Shown one piece after another: positions 6,031 to 8,356 of a DNA stretch of 8,356 bases; position 1 is the first letter of the stretch, and every line of letters starts with the position of its first letter. This DNA is from a bacterium (GTDB taxonomy: Bacteria > JAJVIF01 > JAGGVT01). The notes below the pieces were generated by a model. It was not told the DNA's origin and did not search any database. It saw only the letters and a program-made list of their open reading frames with translations. The stretch covers positions 1 through 8,356 of the forward strand of contig JAGGVT010000130.1 in NCBI GenBank assembly GCA_021157815.1. Direction: 5' to 3'. The translations under genes and the position numbers were made by a program.

Positions 6031-8356
6031 ATTTCACTCGGATAGAACACTGAAACGCCGTTGGAATGAAGGACATGAATTTCACCATCACCCTCATCAC
6101 TCTCTATTGCAATCGGGTCGCCGCCGATTTCACCGCATGTGCCGAAGATGGCAATTGGAACGCCTGACATGTCATACAGTTTTATGCAATTGATCCCTGT
6201 TGACAGGACATCAAGAACATAAACGCGGTCATCGGCATCCACAACAATATCCCTTGGGTCATTGAATCCATCAATTGTATCAACCTGTCCGCCATCCTGG
6301 CCTATTGTGACATTTTGGTAATTGAAAGAGAAGGAAAACAGCTCAAGTTCATATCTAGGGGCGCCTTCCAGTGTCCAGAACCACCCATTTGAGCTGCGGA
6401 CATCAAAACCGATAGTCAATTCGGAATCAAACCCGCCTTGCCCTTCAAAGTTACTTGTGAAGGTTCCCGAATAGCCATTATAATTGACATAAGTTTCCTG
6501 GAACCATCGAACATCACCAACAACGGGCCAGTTTGTCAGGATTAGCAGATTATTCTGAGCTGGTCGCCCACGCAGAATCCATGAACCATCAAGTTCAGTA
6601 ACTCCAGATGTGTAGGTTATTCCCTGTGAACCGCGCCATGTGTACGCTCCACTGGGATCATAACAGAATGATCTTCCACCGGTGTAGGGAGCTCGTGTAT
6701 CGCTTCTTGCCAGTGAATGACCATTTGCAGCGATATCAAGATGGACAATCGCGCATCCAACATCCACTTCACAAAAATATGCACCGGATGAATAATCAGG
6801 CTCATATTTCCAAATCTGACGGTCATCAAAACCTACGATAATTTCACCAGTTGTTTCGTTAATACCGAGGTCGATAGCAGACACACCCTCACCGGGCCTG
6901 AGAGGCATGTTTTTCCCATAAGTGTTGACCGGAGCGATTTCAATTTCAACCGTGCCAATTCCACTTGCCGGAGGAATGCCATCATCTGTAACTCTGAGCG
7001 CGCATGTGATTATTACCGGGTCAGCGGTATCATTAATATATGGATTTGTTGTTACAGATTCACCGGTAGTGTTGGTTGCATCCACATCGAAAGTTACTCC
7101 GTCATAATCGAAATCAAATTCATAAAGCACAAGATTGTTTCCATCCTGGTCCATAGTTCCCGGTCCGACAGAAAGCACAGTCCATCCGCCGGAATAAACA
7201 GTTTCACATTCCGACAGCAGTTCAACCAGCGGAGGCAGATTTGATGTTTCAACGCTGATTTCAAAAGTCGTATAAGTCGCGAATTCATCGATTGCGAAAA
7301 GCCCGTTCAACGGATTCTCAATCGGGCCTACTCGTTCGATACCATCCATTGAACCAAGAAGCGGCGATGTGTTCTGTCCGACAGGATAAGCATCGGTAAC
7401 TTTGACCAGCCCGGGATAAATTCCAATATCCGCGCCAGCCTCATTCGTGATTGTCGCTGCGAAAACAAGCGGGTTTGCCGGATCACGCCCATTGCCTCCA
7501 ATTGGTATTATCGATGCTTCAAACGGACTGCTCAAAACCTGCGGAATATCAATGGTTATTCCACCAACAGAGCTGTCCTCAAGCATTTGATCAAGGTTTG
7601 TGCCTGTTTCAACATCGTGATTAATATCGAGAACGCTTATCTCGAGATCGGCATCGGATGTTATCATTCCTGCCGCCATTTCGTTTCTCGTTATTTCAAC
7701 ATAAACTTCGCTCGCTGCTTTCTTATTATGCTGCGGAACTCGATATTCCGGTGAAAACCGCTGGTGCTTATTGGCTGAACTGACAGCGTATGTGCATCCA
7801 ACCGCGAAGATAAAATCAAATTCAGAGTCATCATCGAGACTGAAAATATAGTCCTGGTAATCGTAATCACAGCCCATTGCCATAACAAGATTACCTGATG
7901 GCATCGGATCTGTTACGCTTTCAAATCCTGTTGGATATGACGCGTTGAAATTACCCTCGGAATAGTCATCGAAGTGCATTTTGTATGGATGAATCGTTGC
8001 ATCGGTTTCATAAATTGCATCGATAACATTGTCCAAATATCCGGTATAGCCATCCGCGTTGACAAGCTCAAATCCCGCTATAGCCTCTCCCAAACCCATG
8101 AATGATGTTCCCGGTGTATTTGAAATCACAATGCCCTCGACATTGAAAACGTGAAGGTCACCGCGATTTTTCCCCGTTATCGGTTTAAACGGGTCGCCCA
8201 CCCCAAAGGGATGTTTAATCCCGATTGACACAACGATATTGCCATCAGAATCGAGAGCCACCGAGGATATCTTTGCGCAATCATAGCACGGGGCAAGTTT
8301 TAGAAAGTTGGTTATGTCAACCACTTCAAGAACATCGGTCAATGCGGACTGCCTGA
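6024..8356 (-). CDS. large extracellular-type protein with PKD-like domain and C-terminal propeller (5' end missing)
   Basis: The frame is open through the window edge at 8356. A TTG at 8342 could be read as a start, but no ribosome site precedes it and the sequence upstream continues in frame, so I take this as the C-terminal 776 or so residues of a longer protein. Counting from 8342: residues 1-365 form beta-rich sequence I do not recognise, with a CYDC motif at 19-22 and many acidic clusters. Residues about 369-470 look like a PKD/Ig-like domain, with YEFDFDYDG (408-415) and a closing strand ALRVTDDG. Residues 476-772 look like a beta-propeller, including NHL-like DPRDIVVDADDRVYVLD (695-711). 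Asp-rich loops suggest calcium binding. Such architectures are usual for exported or surface proteins; the export signal would be off the window. No C-terminal sorting tail (PEP-CTERM, LPXTG) is visible. It runs in the same direction as the TPR operon, 177 bp away. Confidence 0.82.
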   Translation of the reverse strand, partial: RQSALTDVLEVVDITNFLKLAPCYDCAKISSVALDSDGNIVVSIGIKHPFGVGDPFKPITGKNRGDLHVFNVEGIVISNTPGTSFMGLGEAIAGFELVNADGYTGYLDNVIDAIYETDATIHPYKMHFDDYSEGNFNASYPTGFESVTDPMPSGNLVMAMGCDYDYQDYIFSLDDDSEFDFIFAVGCTYAVSSANKHQRFSPEYRVPQHNKKAASEVYVEITRNEMAAGMITSDADLEISVLDINHDVETGTNLDQMLEDSSVGGITIDIPQVLSSPFEASIIPIGGNGRDPANPLVFAATITNEAGADIGIYPGLVKVTDAYPVGQNTSPLLGSMDGIERVGPIENPLNGLFAIDEFATYTTFEISVETSNLPPLVELLSECETVYSGGWTVLSVGPGTMDQDGNNLVLYEFDFDYDGVTFDVDATNTTGESVTTNPYINDTADPVIITCALRVTDDGIPPASGIGTVEIEIAPVNTYGKNMPLRPGEGVSAIDLGINETTGEIIVGFDDRQIWKYEPDYSSGAYFCEVDVGCAIVHLDIAANGHSLARSDTRAPYTGGRSFCYDPSGAYTWRGSQGITYTSGVTELDGSWILRGRPAQNNLLILTNWPVVGDVRWFQETYVNYNGYSGTFTSNFEGQGGFDSELTIGFDVRSSNGWFWTLEGAPRYELELFSFSFNYQNVTIGQDGGQVDTIDGFNDPRDIVVDADDRVYVLDVLSTGINCIKLYDMSGVPIAIFGTCGEIGGDPIAIESDEGDGEIHVLHSNGVSVFYPSEIP

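Noticed and set aside
8330-8342. TTG at 8342 as the true start of the PKD/propeller protein.
   Set aside because: The frame stays open to the window edge, no Shine-Dalgarno precedes the TTG, and no signal peptide follows it although the domains are of an exported type.

Overview
This window looks like a stretch of an uncultivated, moderately AT-rich environmental bacterium. The genus or phylum cannot be told from the sequence. It carries a GAF/HD-GYP signalling protein and three large genes for exported proteins of eukaryote-like repeat architecture (helical repeats, beta-propellers, a PKD-like domain). Two of these three have a visible N-terminal export signal; the third is cut by the window edge. 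No rRNA, tRNA, CRISPR array, intact transposase or phage gene was found.

Layout. Positions 1-364 are non-coding and strongly repetitive. An 87-bp unit occurs 2.3 times, each copy with a promoter-like pair of hexamers and the two full copies also with a GC-rich hairpin. Three 40-bp units follow, each a hairpin, and the last one carries the ribosome binding site of the gene at 365-1429 (+), a GAF plus HD-GYP protein. That gene converges on a leftward two-gene operon. The 430-bp gap between them (1430-1857) holds a terminator hairpin, a 45-nt almost perfect hairpin, and a candidate 185-bp REP/MITE-like element bounded by 11-bp inverted repeats.

The leftward operon runs 5846 to 1858: a 952-aa exported TPR-like protein, then, overlapping by 4 bp (ATGA), a 377-aa exported beta-propeller-like protein. 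Its leader (5847-6023) has a TATAAT box and a perfect 15-bp tandem repeat that abuts the Shine-Dalgarno. Further right, 6024-8356 (-) is the 3' part of another large gene, with an N-terminal domain I do not recognise, a PKD-like domain and a C-terminal NHL/propeller region; its 5' end lies beyond the window.

How they may work together: the TPR and propeller proteins are very probably co-translated and exported together, so a common envelope complex is a reasonable inference, though no enzyme signature was seen in either. The HD-GYP protein has nearly all the expected catalytic residues and may degrade cyclic di-GMP; nothing in the sequence ties it directly to the exported proteins. The most unusual signals are the repeat array upstream of the HD-GYP gene, whose hairpin shows compensatory changes between copies, and the repeat/hairpin element between the convergent genes.
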